Origin: Diplocarpon mali
Taxonomy: Eukaryota > Ascomycota > Leotiomycetes > Helotiales > Drepanopezizaceae
Assembly (NCBI GenBank): GCA_024741835.1
Contig: JAENRP010000037.1
Span: 62,001 to 126,000, forward strand
Reading direction: 5' to 3'
Length of the DNA stretch: 64,000 bases
The notes below the pieces were generated by a model, which saw nothing but the letters and a program-made list of their open reading frames with translations, made no database searches and was not told the DNA's origin. Of the stretch, positions 10,872 through 23,113 are shown in pieces. Positions within the stretch are counted from its first letter, which is position 1. Each line of letters opens with the position of its first letter. The translations under genes and the position numbers were made by a program.

Positions 10872-12467
10872 ATGGATACTGGTAACGGGCCTTGTCCACA
10901 ATCACCAAACGGCATCGTGGAGCGCTCAACTCTAGCACCCGAGCCCGTGATCCCGTACAGCATCTTCACCAGACCGCAAAAAATCCTCATCATCACCACC
11001 GTCTCCATAGCGGCAACTTTCTCAGGCTCTGCAGGAAATATCTACTTTCCTGCCATCCCGTCACTCTCCGCCGCGCTGGATGTGACGCCAGAACTTATAA
11101 ACCTCACCGTGACCTCGTACATGGTCCTGCAAGGCCTTTCGCCATCCATCTGGGGTGCTTTCTCTGATGTGCATGGACGGCGTATCACTTATATCTTCAC
11201 ATTCATCGTGTTCATCTCCGCTTGCATCGGGCTCGCTGAAACGCGGTACTACTACCAGCTGGTGATATTGAGGTGTTTGCAAAGTGCTGGAAGCGCGAGT
11301 ACAATTGCGATTGGTGCTGGTGTGGTTGGGGATATTACGACGAGAGAGGAGCGAGGTGGATATATGGGCTTCTACCGTAAGATGTTAGGGAATTCCTTGG
11401 ACAATCTCGGGAATCGGTTTTGCGCCATTTCCTGCCCTCCCAAACACGTTGGAAGAGGCACTTACTAACTACCTTTTATTCCAGAAGCTGGCCTCCTTGC
11501 ACCAGTAGCCATCGGACCAGTGCTCGGCGGAATATTTGCCCAAACTCTAGGATGGAGGGCTATCTTCTGGTTCTTGACTATTTACGGGGGCGTTTTCCTT
11601 ACTGTTCTCATCGTAGTATTACCAGAAACATTGAGGGCAATGGTAGGTAACGGGTCGAAGCCTGTGAGAGGACTGTCGAACTCGCTGTTCTCACACGTTC
11701 AGCGCCGACGACATTCACAAGTGGCTGAGCAAGAGAAGCTCGAAAAATCGTCAACGGGAACTTCGGCGGGGAAGAAGAAGCTTCCGGTGGACTTCTTGGG
11801 TCCAATTAAAATTATCTTCAGCATCGAAGTCACATTCAGCATCATCTTTCTTTCGATATACTATACTGCTTGGCAGATGACTATCAGTGTCATGTCGACG
11901 CTATTCAAACGTACATATGGGCTCTCTGAGATCCAGATCGGGTTGACATTTATTGGAAACGGTATAGGTTGCATCGCTGGCACGTCGACCACTGGAAAGT
12001 TCCTGGATATTGACTATGCGCGATTCAAAAAGTCGTTCTCGGGCGACGCGGAAGACTTCCCGTTGGAGAAAGCGAGATTGAGAACACTGTATCTGTGGAG
12101 TGGGCTGCAGATTTCGTCAGTGTTGGTGTTTGGCTGGACGCTGGATAAGAGTGTGCATATCGCTGTGCCGATCATCTGTACATTGATCCTGGGATGGTCA
12201 GCGACGTCTATTATAAGTGTTATATCGACATTTATGGTAGACATATACCCGAAAAAAAGCGCCAGTGCTACCGCGGCGCTGAATTTGTTGAGGTGTTTGA
12301 TGGGAGCCGGGGGCACGGCGGCAGTGCTGCCGACTGTGAATGTGATTGGAGCAGGGTGGACTTTCACCTCGCTGGCGGGAATATTGCTTCTGGGATTGGG
12401 ACTTGTGGTTGTGCAGATGGCGAAGGGTCCGGGGTGGAGGAAAAGGAGAGCGAAGATGGAGAAGTAA
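10872..12467 (+). CDS. MFS transporter, DHA1 drug:H+ antiporter type (Qdr-like)
   Basis: Two exons, 10872-11376 and 11485-12467, flank a 108-bp intron with donor GTAAGA, perfect branch CTTACTAACT and acceptor TTCCAG, giving 495 aa. The protein has a polar cytoplasmic N-terminus, six hydrophobic segments with the MFS signature between TM2 and TM3 ('GAFSDVHGRR'), and TM5 motif C of antiporters ('APVAIGPVLGG', completed by the splice). A charged central loop of about 45 residues (near residues 262-305) is followed by six more membrane segments. Such proteins sit in the plasma membrane and export small toxic compounds in exchange for protons; some Qdr relatives move polyamines or dityrosine. Substrate cannot be read from sequence. 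It stands alone, with no biosynthetic neighbours. Confidence 0.88.
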
Positions 12468-15012
12468 AGGGAGGCAGAGGACTTGTGAAGGTTAGCTTAT
12501 GTGTATTATAGGGTCGATAGGACAAGTAAGATGTTGAGATTAATCGAATGATATAAATACTGGATTATTTCAGCGCTAGCCAAGACCATATGGATCTAGA
12601 TTGGAAGCTCAGGAGACTAAACGAGACTAAACGTCTGGCGATCGTTAATTGAAGCGTTCTGTCTCAGCCCTNNNNNNNNNNNCCCAATCTATCATCACAG
12701 AACCGTCTTAAAAGGACTTCAACCTCTTATGGCTGTTCTAGGAACAGGACTGGTGACTGTAAGTCGTCTGAAGCAAATTCCTCCGGCCGCGAAACACCCG
12801 TCTAAGACCAGGTCTAGCAGCAGATTTCGACTACTATCCGACTCTAGAGTTTTCCAGCCCTTGGGCTTCATCTGCTACCAATTATTATCTCAACCCAAAT
12901 ACGAGTCCAAAATCAAGGTCCAAAATCTCCTTACAGTTGCAATACAAGATAAAAATCCCAAAGTCATGATTCCATCTCAAACCGCTTATTACGAGGACTA
13001 CACAGATATATCGTGGCACTGTATAAGTCCAGCAGTTAAGACACTCGTGTTTGCAGATATTCGCAAGCAGCCGTCTAGCCCGAGGTAAGTTTCTCGCGGC
13101 TCGCTTAAATAAGGGGGACTTTACGAGGCCGGTCACGTGCCTAGTTCAAAGCGATGACATTCTCTTGCTCCATTGGGGATTACGGTCGGACTTCTCCTTT
13201 CCACAGATATGGCCAACCCCACCAGATATTCTGATGCGCAGGTATGGATATAGATGTCTGCAATACTAGTCGTCGGCGGCCGTCGGCATCTGCCACGCAG
13301 ACGTCTGAACAAGCTTCGGCGCAGCGTCGATCCTCCGGCTTCGCTCGCTGCTCCCAGAATAACCCGGGGTCTGTCCACGGGTCTACCTACAGGCATACAA
13401 CTATCGTGCCAAACTACTGCTTTCGTCCCTATGCATGGACTGTGCACTGTCTCTCGGGTGGCTGTCTATGAGCATTTAGTATGTGTTATGTATTCTTAAT
13501 CATCTGTCATCTCATGTCTCATACTACACTCTCCTGACTTTCTCGCCTGTTCTTGTCAGTTCGCCTAGCAAGAATATACTTTCTTCTTCTGTCGTCATAA
13601 TTAGTATCTCTTTGATTTACTCTCTTCATCAAAGTGCTGGGCCGTATACTTGCAACTTGGATTTGAAGGGGCATAGTGGGCAGACCAAATCTACCATTAA
13701 GGGAGCTGCGACGTCAAATAAAATCATTAATCTTCCTGTAATCATGCCGGGTAGTTTAGTGTGTACTAGAGCAGAGTCCACCTTGAAGGTCTGAAGAGAG
13801 ATTAAGATCAAACGCGTAACAGCTTCGACTGGAGATGTCTATACAATGAGATGTTTTCAACAGTGCACTAGCAGGTCTATTTAGTAGCTGGACTGCTCCA
13901 AAATAGACTATAACCACGGCGAGCGCATATTCAGCCAATACCATCAACACTGCGCAAACTCACGAAGTCATCTTGGGCCAGGTGAGCCAGAACCAGCTTG
14001 TTCTCGCCAAAAGATAGCCGCTCACGCCGAGGGTACCTCTACTGGCGGGCAAGGCATTTAGATGACCAATAGCCTGTTGGCTATTGGCAGTACTGCTTCC
14101 GCGACTGCTACAACCGCGGCCGCGACAAGTTAAAGCACTGCAGAAGCTTGGCATTAGGGAAATCGCTGGTCTCAAATGACAGTGCCGCCTCTGCTAAAAT
14201 GAGAGAGAGTAGTAAGAGAGCTTGGAACCCCAGGGCTGCTTCGAAGGATGGGAACAGCTCCATAGCGAAGGATGGAAAGATAGATCCCGCGACTACCAAT
14301 GGAGCGACTGCGAAGGGGAGAATCGCGGGGACAATAATGATAGCAATAGCCGATGAGAGAGCCAGTCGAGCTTGTCTTATGAGAAAGGCCAAGGCTGGTG
14401 TAGGAGTAGAAGTGGAAGTAGAAAAAGTCTTCTTTTCTTCTACATACGACAAGAATTTCGAAAAGCTCAAGGGATAACAAAAAGAGGAGCACGAGAGGGG
14501 ATCTCAAGACTTACAGTATCACTCATCGATTCACCCTTTGCATCCAATCAAGGATCACAGTTTGAATTACTGAGTAGTTATATCGAGTCCGCTGTTCTAA
14601 ACCTTTTCACAGCCCTCTAAAAACCGACTCACGTTACTCGGCATATGTCCGGATACCCATTTTCATCCCACCTCTGAATCCGGAATAATGGGGGTGTTGT
14701 ACAATATACCGAGTTATAGTTACAGCGTGAAAGCTGAGCTTGACAACGCAGGTATTTTGCGGGTCCTGCCCTTACACCTAATATTTCATCTGCTGGCGGT
14801 ATAGATCCGATCAGAGAGAAACATCTTACTCGAAACTATGCATTTACTTGTGAAGTCGAACTCCATAAGTTAGGAATTCCAGAAACCAGACAACATGGCC
14901 AACGAAAAGTTCAGATATTCTAGATAATGAAAACTAACTTTTGTGTATCTCAGACGCCAAACTCCGAGGATATGCGCATCATAAGCTTCCCATTATTATC
15001 CCCATTCAGGTA
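12468..15012. other. Gene-free 2.5 kb with an assembly gap
   Basis: No gene is supported. The run of N lies at 12672-12682. On the reverse strand between about 14510 and 14110 there is a frame rich in hydrophobic residues that could be a decayed or multi-exon membrane protein gene, but no consistent exon chain from an ATG could be built. The rest is unremarkable. Confidence 0.4.
12672..12682. other. Assembly gap (11 N)
   Basis: Eleven consecutive N characters are present. The true missing length is unknown, so the distance between flanking features is uncertain. Confidence 0.99.
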
Positions 15013-16586
15013 TCAGTTCGGCGAATCCACCTCTCCTTTGACATGCTTGCCCGCGGGCTCTTCTCCCGCAGAAGTAGCTATCCTCATAGCCTCATCCAAA
15101 ATCTCAAAACCTTCATGGATTTCCGCCTCCGCGATTGTCAAACTAGGCACGAATCGCAGAGTGTTCGTCCCAGCGGTGATAATCAGCAAGCCCCTCTCAC
15201 GAGCAGCCGTGACAATCGGGCTCGGATCTTGGGAGAGTTGCAATCCCAAGTGCAGACCTCTTCCTCGAATCTCCTTGATCAGCTCGGGGTATTTTCTCTG
15301 TAGCGCATGGAAATGCTCGTGAAAGATCTCGCTCTTGACTCCGACTTTAGCCAGTAATTTCGGGTCCGAGAGTCGGCTGACAACATAGTGTGCTAAGCGA
15401 GCGCCCAGAGGGTTTCCGCCAAAAGTAGTTCCGTGGTCGCCTGTGACGATCTTCTCACTGACTGTGTTGTTTACAATCGTAGCTCCGATTGGGAATCCGT
15501 TGCCCAGTGCCTTGGCCGTAGTGATAATGTCAGGGTGAGCAGGTTGTGGGAGGGAAGCATGAGCCCAGAACTTTCCTGTGCGGCCGAGTCCGCACTGGAT
15601 CTCGTCGTGGATTAAAACGGCCCCAACTTTTCTACATCTTGCAGCGAGCGCAGTCAAAAACTCCTCAGATCCAACGATGACTCCTCCCTCGCCCTGGATT
15701 GGCTCTACAATAACACCGCAGGTCTTCTCTGTCACCAGCTCGTCGATAGCAGAAACATTGTTGTATGTACCATACTTAAACCCTGGCAACATTGGCGAAA
15801 ATGGCGTTTGATATTTTGGGTTTGGGGTGGCAGACAAGGCTCCCATTGTACGTCCGTGGAAAGCTCCGTGGAACGAAACAACCTCATGCTTTGCTCCTGA
15901 AGGGTCCAAAACTTTTCCTGACTTACGGGCGAATTTTATAGCTGCCTCGTTGGCCTCGGTGCCAGAGTTGCAGATGAAGACGGACTGGGCATCATGCATA
16001 GAACCCGATTCGAGGGTCTTCCGGACTAGCAGTTCGGAGAGGGCACCGGTCCAGGGATTATGGTATAAATTGGAGGTATGAATGAGGGTTTTTGCCTTGT
16101 TTGCTTGTCAGTTTGTGCTGAGGGTTTGTGGTGAGACATTTATACTTGGTGGGCAATGATATTGCTGATCTCCGGATCACAGTGCCCAAGGGCATTGACT
16201 GCAATTCCAGCAGTGAAATCAAGGTACTTCCTATTCTCAATATCCCATAGGTAGCACCCCTCTCCCTTGACGAACATTGGTGATGGTCGGACATATGTTT
16301 TAACCATGTATGGAGCTTGCTCGTCGACCAAAGCTGCGGTGGGGGAGTCTGCGGCCGGATCTGGGTTGGAGAGGCTGGCTTGTCGCTGCGAATTTATTCA
16401 TTAGTATATTCTATCTGCTTGGTGTAGACCTCGTACGTAGATTTCATTTCTGGTTGCCTCTGGAAGATTCGTAGCTGCGGCGGTTGCTTGTGATGCATTC
16501 CTCTTTAGGATGTCATTGACAAACGGAGATACATTGCAGGCTTTTAAGGTGGGAACCACTCGCTTTGCTGATATTCGAAGAGCCAT
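15013..16586 (-). CDS. ARG8: Acetylornithine aminotransferase, mitochondrial
   Basis: Three exons, 16586-16437, 16385-16146 and 16095-15013, with introns of 51 and 50 bp (branches TACTAAT and CTGAC), encode 490 aa. The enzyme is PLP-dependent and converts N-acetylglutamate semialdehyde to N-acetylornithine in arginine synthesis. Class-III aminotransferase landmarks are present: '[13 protein letters not shown]', 'FHGAFHGRT', '[10 protein letters not shown]', the cofactor-binding Asp in '[14 protein letters not shown]', the Schiff-base Lys at about residue 325 in 'TTAKALGNG', and '[11 protein letters not shown]'. The first 30 residues are basic, hydroxylated and free of acidic residues until Asp25, as in a mitochondrial targeting sequence. 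The narrow '[11 protein letters not shown]' and overall length fit Arg8 better than ornithine or GABA aminotransferases. All three junctions keep frame and rebuild conserved sequence. Confidence 0.93.
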
Positions 16587-17594
16587 TATGAAGAACTAGA
16601 GGGTAAAACTTGGTATCTGAAAGTAAAGAAGGGGAGTCCTGGGTGCGGAGAATGAACCATATAAATTATGCGTCACTTGCGATCGGCCTAATCTTAGCGT
16701 TATCGGAGCTGCGTCTGATTTTTCATTTCGGTCGGGCAGGGATGAAATATTGGTTGACACCGGCTGCGGGGTTTTAGCCATTTTGCTAATTGACAAGAAA
16801 ATAGTGCATAATAATTACGAGCTTTCGATCTTGGACGGCTGGCAACAGACCTAATTGTGAATGGATGATATCAAACGTTAGAGCCTCATGACATTGAGAC
16901 ATAACCGCTTGCTCACCCGGAAACGCTACAGCTCCCGTGTTTTAACCGCCCCATTAAAACTTTAAACTCTCGTCTCCAACCCCTCCAACGTCGGTTCAGT
17001 TCAAGTCTTCCTCCATGTCTTGAAAGTCAGTCGACAATTTTAACCTGTTTGACTCTTCTCCAGTCCTATTGAATCGCAGTAGAACGCGCACGTGAGGTGT
17101 CCAACATGTCCTTAATACAAAGTACTATCAGTGTGAGATCCGCGGGTGTCATTAGAACAGATACCTGTTGATCTCCAGCAATTTCACAGACGGAGTACGA
17201 CACTTGCATACATCTCCTTCGAATTCGACGCCCATCAACTCTCCAATTGCTGATTTGTCGCGGGGCAAAGTGGCTGCACAGCCGATCTTGACACTTATGA
17301 ATAGTGTTCACTTTCAGTTCTTCTCCCTTCGGTAAAACCAGTTTATCAAAATTTTACTAAAATACCGAAGAGTCTCTGCACTTAGGATAAGTATCTTGGG
17401 AGCAGAGTGACATCGATGCTTTGGTGAGTCAGGCGAAATGGCAAGGATTAAATCGTAAGTATATCGTGATGACTAAGTGCCAGTAAACTACCAACACTAC
17501 CAAGACTGACACTGCACCTCAAAATCACGTCAGTTGTAGCTCTGCATCTTTATCAAGTACACATGACAACAGTCTCTCCCGGATTCTATTCAAG
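16587..17594. promoter_or_regulatory. Shared upstream region of ARG8 and the GH76-like gene
   Basis: The two flanking genes diverge, so this 1-kb segment must hold both promoters. A TATA-like string in reverse orientation (about 16658-16666) lies some 75 bases upstream of the ARG8 ATG. A perfect TGAGTCA, the core bound by Gcn4/CPC-1 regulators of amino-acid synthesis, occurs at 17425-17431; it is far from ARG8 and only 164 bases from the other gene, so its target is unclear. No coding region is supported. Confidence 0.35.
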
Positions 17595-19004
17595 ATGAGG
17601 AGCTTCATAAGCAGCATACGAAATAAAGCAGAGGACTATGCCACACAGCAACTTCTCGGACAGAGCCGCAGACCACTCACCATTACGCATTCCGCGGCGG
17701 ACCTCGCCGCGAATACATACGTCTACTTCCACTCCTTCAAGCATAACCAATTTGAAGCGAAAACGAAGTCGGAGAGTACGCTAGGCGCCAATGACCACTT
17801 TGGTATGTGATTGCTCAGCCATATCCAAATTTCAATGGTCCATGAATTGTTTGCGCTCTTTAGAGGTAGAATGTGCGGGCATTTCTTCAAGAACCAGACA
17901 CCAGAAGTGATCATGGCTCTCCTGGCCGACCGAGAAAAAGATCACAAGAGAGACAAATCAGGCCAAACTAGGGCTAATCTTCTGGAAGGTTATGTCGTTT
18001 GGCCTGTGATCATTATGGTCCACGCGATGTCAGAGATTCTCCCAACCAGGACAACTGCTGAAGCCATATCCTGTCTTCAAGCATATTGGAATCCCCACAG
18101 GCAAGGCTTCTGCGCCTGGAAAATGTTTCCAGGAAACGAGGACATCTATTACGATGACAATGCTCATGCAGCTCAAGCCTTGGTCAGTGCATACGAATCA
18201 TCCCATAATCGGGCATATCTGGAGCAAGCCAAGTCGATCTTGATGCACCTGATTATTCCCTCTGCCCAAAGAGATGGCGGAGTCCCTTGGCACACGAACA
18301 ATAAAAATTGTCGCAATGCTTGTTCGACAGGTCCAGCCGCCGTTGCAGCGTTGAGACTCTCTGCGATAGAGCGTGACGATCGGCTTGTGGCGTTTGCTGG
18401 GAGGGCTTTGAAGTGGCTCATCTCGACACTGCGAGACCCACAAGATGGCTTGATCTGGGACAGCCTTACTTTCGAGGAAAACGGAACGCCAAACATCAAC
18501 AAGATGAAATGGACATACAATACAGGCTTCGCTATTCATGGATTCGTTTTACTCTACGAGAGCTCGAATAATCCCGAGGATTTGAAAACCGCTGTCAGTC
18601 TTGCCGAAGCTGCACTCAACCCAGAAAATCCGATGTTCGATCATACCATTCCAACCCCCACAGAGAGAATGTACTCAGACAGCTCATTCTTTCTACATCA
18701 CTTGGTCGATGGCTATCGCGTCCTCACGAAACATGCCTTGTCGAACCGATTAAAGCACGAGATTTGCCGAATTGCTGCATTTGGACGAGAATTCATGTTC
18801 GACCAGTCTGACGGGCTGTACTTTCGAGGCAGCTGTCCCTACTCTATCTCCGAAGAGTCGAGGGCCAAGTTTAATCAGGAATATGGTCTGAACAAGGAGT
18901 TGACTGTCAATGGCCAAGAGAGAGATGAGCAAGGAAATCTTTGCAAGACTTTGATTGGTTGCGCGGCATGGGCCAGGATTTTACATGCTGCTGAAAACGT
19001 ATAG
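17595..19004 (+). CDS. GH76-like six-hairpin glycosidase, apparently non-secreted
   Basis: Two exons, 17595-17802 and 17866-19004, with a 63-bp intron (donor GTATGT, acceptor TTTAGAG), encode 448 aa. The body resembles the (alpha/alpha)6-barrel glycoside hydrolase 76 group (endo-alpha-1,6-mannanases). Evidence is a paired Asp in 'YYDDNAHAAQAL' at residues 166-167, 'GGVPWH' followed by 'NACSTGPAAVAALRL', 'DGLIWDSL', and 'WTYNTGFAIHGFVLLYE', which corresponds to the conserved WTYNQG region. No N-terminal signal peptide is seen: the start is amphipathic and charged, unlike the GPI-anchored Dfg5/Dcw1 wall enzymes. It is therefore either a cytosolic family member or the N-terminus is mis-modelled. 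A more distant six-hairpin fold such as AGE-type epimerases cannot be excluded. Confidence 0.75.
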
Positions 19005-21856
19005 ACCATTTATGTTCCAAGCAACTAGGTATTTTGTTTGCTCCCCTGAAGATTCTGAACTGGTGATGTTTTTTCGAGTATAGGAATGTCCTGGATGACA
19101 TGTCAGTCTAGTTAGTCTTGTCACAACGCCGCTTGCCAACGACAATTCCTTCAGAATCTTAGATACTTGATAGAGTTGCGACTTCCACGATTGGTGCAAG
19201 CATTCACTGGCCAGATAATCAAACATTCCACGAATGTGTATCCTTGTGCCTCCAACATTCTTCAACGAATTACCTTAGCATTGTTCCATCAACTCGGTTA
19301 TTACCACACTCCTGCACTCCAATACTGCTTGCTATCATTCCTCTTCACCGGGTATTATCAAAATCTTTGTTTATATCAGTATCAGTTCATGGACGAAACA
19401 AACCAGATTTCTCGTTTCCTCTGCGCCCGCAAGAAGCAGCGGGTTTTTCATGACGTTTTTTTAGTTCTCAAGTCAATACGTCGGCGCTTCGCATTACTGC
19501 GTTGGCAGTTTTCCTCAAGCTTCAGACAGAGTTCATTTGCCAATACCTGGTATTTATAGCGCGTTTTAATCACCCCACAAAGATGGTTGGTGGCATGGAT
19601 TTGAGCATTTTCAGCTGGACCAAGCCACAGCGGCTCTCGAAAAAGCATAAAAATCTAGGGCTCCTCCCAGTCTACCCCAAGGACACACCCGTCGTCATGG
19701 AACTTTTCGAGCCTCTTTCAACCATTCACTTCTACGGAGAACGTCGGAAGATATGCAACGGAAGAACCCGAAACATGAAGGCAACTGCGGAACCTACACC
19801 TGCTGTTTGGATCCTCTTATCTCAAAGGCCTGATGGTACATGACTACACCGTTTCTCAATATCCTGAAATGGTAGGTTTCATGCGACGGAGTCTTGTTTT
19901 GCTAGGCCAAAGACTGGAAAGCTTTTGCATTGGCCATTTGGAGAATTGCAGAGGTGACGAATAAGACCTCAGTGGCTTCTATCGAGAATAGCGCACGAAT
20001 ATCCAAGGAATGTTCGCCTCATGTTCAAAAGAGAGATCTCAAATCAGCCTGCACTAGTGCTCCACTCCATCTTCTTCGTATATAGTAAGTGCAACTGACT
20101 TGCAAAGACATATCTGTGCTAGCGGTGGTGCGTATTTCTCTTCTGCTCCTAGCAAGAGCATGACGAGCCATTATCACGGGATACTCCTGTCTCAATCAAT
20201 AAAAATACTCTGCATTTCCATATCAAACTGCGATGACTGATTTTATGTGTCTCATAGCACCCGGACTATCGGTGTCAGGGAATCGGGTCTTCTCTCCTAA
20301 AGCGGGCCTCTTGGATCGCCAGCGGTAATGGTATAACTTCACCGCTGATGGAACTGACGAAATGCAAGTTTTGACGAGGGATTGGGATTTGGAAGAGTCT
20401 GGCAGCTTCCTGTCAAGTTGACAGGCAATAGCAGCACTTATCGGCACTGAGGCTATTTTAAGGAATTGCCTCCCGATCAAATAAATGGTAACCAGGCTAG
20501 GTTTATCGCGCCGAATCTCTCGTGCAGCCAAGTATACTCAAAGCAGTGCATACTCTCCCGAGACATTTAGCTCGAGGTACCACGAATCGTCGTTTTCTCA
20601 CATCCCGTTGATGGCTCTTCCAGAGCACTTTACTAAGATCCGTCGAACTCGGAAATGGATGTTCCAAATACATCGCGGGAGGGGACTCGTCCACGAAATT
20701 GAAATCAACTCAGCACCACCAGGTTCTTCGGACCGGCTCCCTTCCACCTCTCATGTCCTGTGGAAATGCCAATAGCGTGCTAGTTTCGCCAAAATAGACG
20801 AAAGCCAATTATTTCTTTCAGCGATCGCCCTCCTTTCTTGCACTTAGCCGCCTCCATGTCCTTCGATTCGGCACTGTTTGCGAGAATCCTGCTTCTCACC
20901 CATGTCACGAAACCAATGCTGTATAAATTCGACACAGGCAGTAAGGTAAGAACGTCCATTCAACCTGCAATTTCAGATTTTCTTTACGCGTCTAGATCCT
21001 GTATCGTTCGTCAAATGATGGAAAGGTACATCAGAGGATTACTCACAAGACCCTGGGTAGGTTTGTGCGCGGGTTGACCTCCGCCTGAGGACGAGCGACA
21101 AGCGACAAGTCTGGTCTTTTTCCATCTTAGCTAGAAATCTCCCCAGTGGCTAGCATGAATCCCTCGCTTCTGAAGGATTAGATTATTTGAAGCCAGTGAT
21201 CACTTCATCTCGGCGCTGAAATCCGAAGCCGAAATGCTGCGAGCTTTGGACTAGAAGATCTTCTCGCCAGCGAGGCAACCCCGGCGGGCAGATTTCACGA
21301 CAGCGCCTTCGGGCTCGCTGGGCCTTTCTATTTCCTACGTCTTTTGAACGAGGAGGGGGTCGCGTGTTTGGAATTCGCGTTTGGATTGTAGGCTGGACTT
21401 CTCTTCCGTGTCTGGCACGCCTCTCCGCGCGCAGTGGATACTACACTACACGACTCACGCAAACCTCGCATGTATCGCTTGTTTTTTGGGGGTGAGGGTT
21501 TTGGTGTTCTGTCGCGAAAGAACACGGGTGGTGAGTGGAATGGGGTTTGGAGAGCACTTATCTGGTTGGCCGAGGAAGTTGTGGTGCCTGCTTTTGGAAG
21601 GGTTGGGGCAGATGCTGCAGATTGGTGGTGTTCGCTTGCCAAGCGAGCCTTTGTTTACTTTGCTATTTCCCAGGGGTCTGCTGAATTGTTTGCGTGTCTT
21701 TGTGGCTACTGAACTACGATAGACCAAGTGCCAATGAGATGATACCTTCTCAGGCGGGGTAGAGACCGAATACGCGGCTACAGAGGAGCGAAAAACAAGT
21801 CGGAAAACCACACCCCCCTCACAACACATCGCATCAAGGCTCTTCCTAGAACCCTA
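19005..21856. other. Gene-free 2.85 kb
   Basis: Several frames of 60-130 codons occur on both strands, but none shows domains, consistent splice joins or a signal peptide. A 113-codon forward frame near 19502-19843 and a low-complexity reverse frame near 21328-21642 (no ATG start) were examined and not accepted. Nothing else is recognised. Confidence 0.4.
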
Positions 21857-23113
21857 TCAGCTCTGTCCCATGATCCTCAATTGCACACCCGCATACGAGT
21901 CCCTCGCACCCTGCAGCGGTCCACTCCCCAAGATATCCTCGCTCACCTCCTCACCCACCAGCTCGAATCCACTCCCTACCCTCGCCAGCAAGGTCCCAAC
22001 CAGAACCCCAATCAGCATCGGCCCAAAGACCGCCTTCGCCGGGCATTCGAAGCGACCCGCGCCGAACGGCATATACGCCGCCCCGCCCGGTCTCTCCGTC
22101 GACGTCGGCACCGCCCACCTGCCCGGCCTGAACCCCAGCGCATCGCTGCCCCACGTGTCCGGGTCGCGGTGCAGGTACTCCACGTCGACGGCAAGCTGCT
22201 CCCCCTCGACCTCGCGGTTGATGCGGCGCGTCGGCGGGTACAGCCGCAGCGCCTCGCACACGATGTCCTTCACCGTCAGGCCGTGGTGGGCGGAAGGCCC
22301 CGCGCGCGCGTCGAAGGTGGCCCGCGTCGGGTCGCGGAGGAAGGCAGAGAAGACGCCCGAGTAGACCAGCCGGTCGGGCTCCGACGCGCGGAAGCGCACC
22401 TCGAGGAAGCCGAGCAGCACCGCCCGCCAGAGCGTCTCGTAGGCCGGCAGGATGACGTTCAGCGGATTCTGGTCCGGGTTGGGGCCCGGGTCTCGGTCCT
22501 CGCTCGCGCAGCTCGAGCTGGGATCCGGTGCTGCGTCTCTGCCCGGAGACGGGGTGAGAGGATGCAGTTTCCGGAGGAGCTCTTTCTTTTCCCGGTCCAG
22601 GGCGGCGGGGTCCGTGGCGTGGCACTGTTTGCACGCCAGCCAGAGGGTGTTGATGCGCGCCGTGATGGTCGCGACGTCGACGTCCGAGGGCGCCGCGGCG
22701 TAGGGGAAGAACCTGATGACCACGATCCGGAACACGAGGCTCTGAACGAGCGGGACGAGGAGCAGCGGGGCGTGGTTTGCGGCGAGCGTCGCCTCGAGTA
22801 TGCTCGCTGCGCCTCGCGCAAGGGCGTTCCACTCGCAGTCGGTGCTTCGGACCAGATCCTTGGCGTGGGTGACGAAGAAGCGGTGGGAGTCGGCGTCGGT
22901 CGTTGTGAATGCGTTGTTAATGCTGAAGGCACGGACGAGGCGGGCGTTGGGTAGGGCGCGGGACTCAAGGCTTGATTTCTTGAGGAGGGCGATGGATGCT
23001 TGGGGGCTACGGATGAGTCGACGGACTGGATTGGAGCGCGGTGGCTTGAGTACTTTGGTAGAGAAGACAAAGATCGCACCAAGGACGAAGATGAGCAGCA
23101 AGGTGAGGGCCAT
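21857..23113 (-). CDS. Atypical cytochrome P450, intronless and GC-rich
   Basis: A single exon of 418 aa opens with an N-terminal hydrophobic anchor (residues about 2-18) followed by a basic, Pro-containing hinge, as in microsomal P450s. The K-helix ExxR is E287-x-x-R290 in 'EALRLYPPTRR', the 'FRPGRW' meander follows, and the heme loop is 'FGAGRFECPAK' with Cys357 as thiolate ligand. The usual I-helix A/G-G-x-D/E-T is altered to 'PAYETLW', and the residue after the Cys-Pro is Ala rather than Gly. At 418 aa it is shorter than the usual 480-550, with sparse early helices. Codon usage is strongly GC-biased compared with neighbours. Substrate and pathway are unknown, and no reductase or cluster partner is adjacent. 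It may be a divergent family or a horizontally acquired gene. Confidence 0.85.
   Translation of the reverse strand: MALTLLLIFVLGAIFVFSTKVLKPPRSNPVRRLIRSPQASIALLKKSSLESRALPNARLVRAFSINNAFTTTDADSHRFFVTHAKDLVRSTDCEWNALARGAASILEATLAANHAPLLLVPLVQSLVFRIVVIRFFPYAAAPSDVDVATITARINTLWLACKQCHATDPAALDREKKELLRKLHPLTPSPGRDAAPDPSSSCASEDRDPGPNPDQNPLNVILPAYETLWRAVLLGFLEVRFRASEPDRLVYSGVFSAFLRDPTRATFDARAGPSAHHGLTVKDIVCEALRLYPPTRRINREVEGEQLAVDVEYLHRDPDTWGSDALGFRPGRWAVPTSTERPGGAAYMPFGAGRFECPAKAVFGPMLIGVLVGTLLARVGSGFELVGEEVSEDILGSGPLQGARDSYAGVQLRIMGQS

Noticed and set aside
19502..19843. 113-codon forward frame after the GH76-like gene
   Set aside because: No domain, no conserved-looking motif and no splice support.
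21328..21642. Ser/Pro/Lys-rich reverse frame
   Set aside because: It has no ATG start and low-complexity composition only.
21881..22954. 357-codon forward frame opposite the P450
   Set aside because: It is an antisense shadow of a GC-rich coding region: Arg-rich, with no domain, and fully overlapped by a gene with clear P450 motifs.
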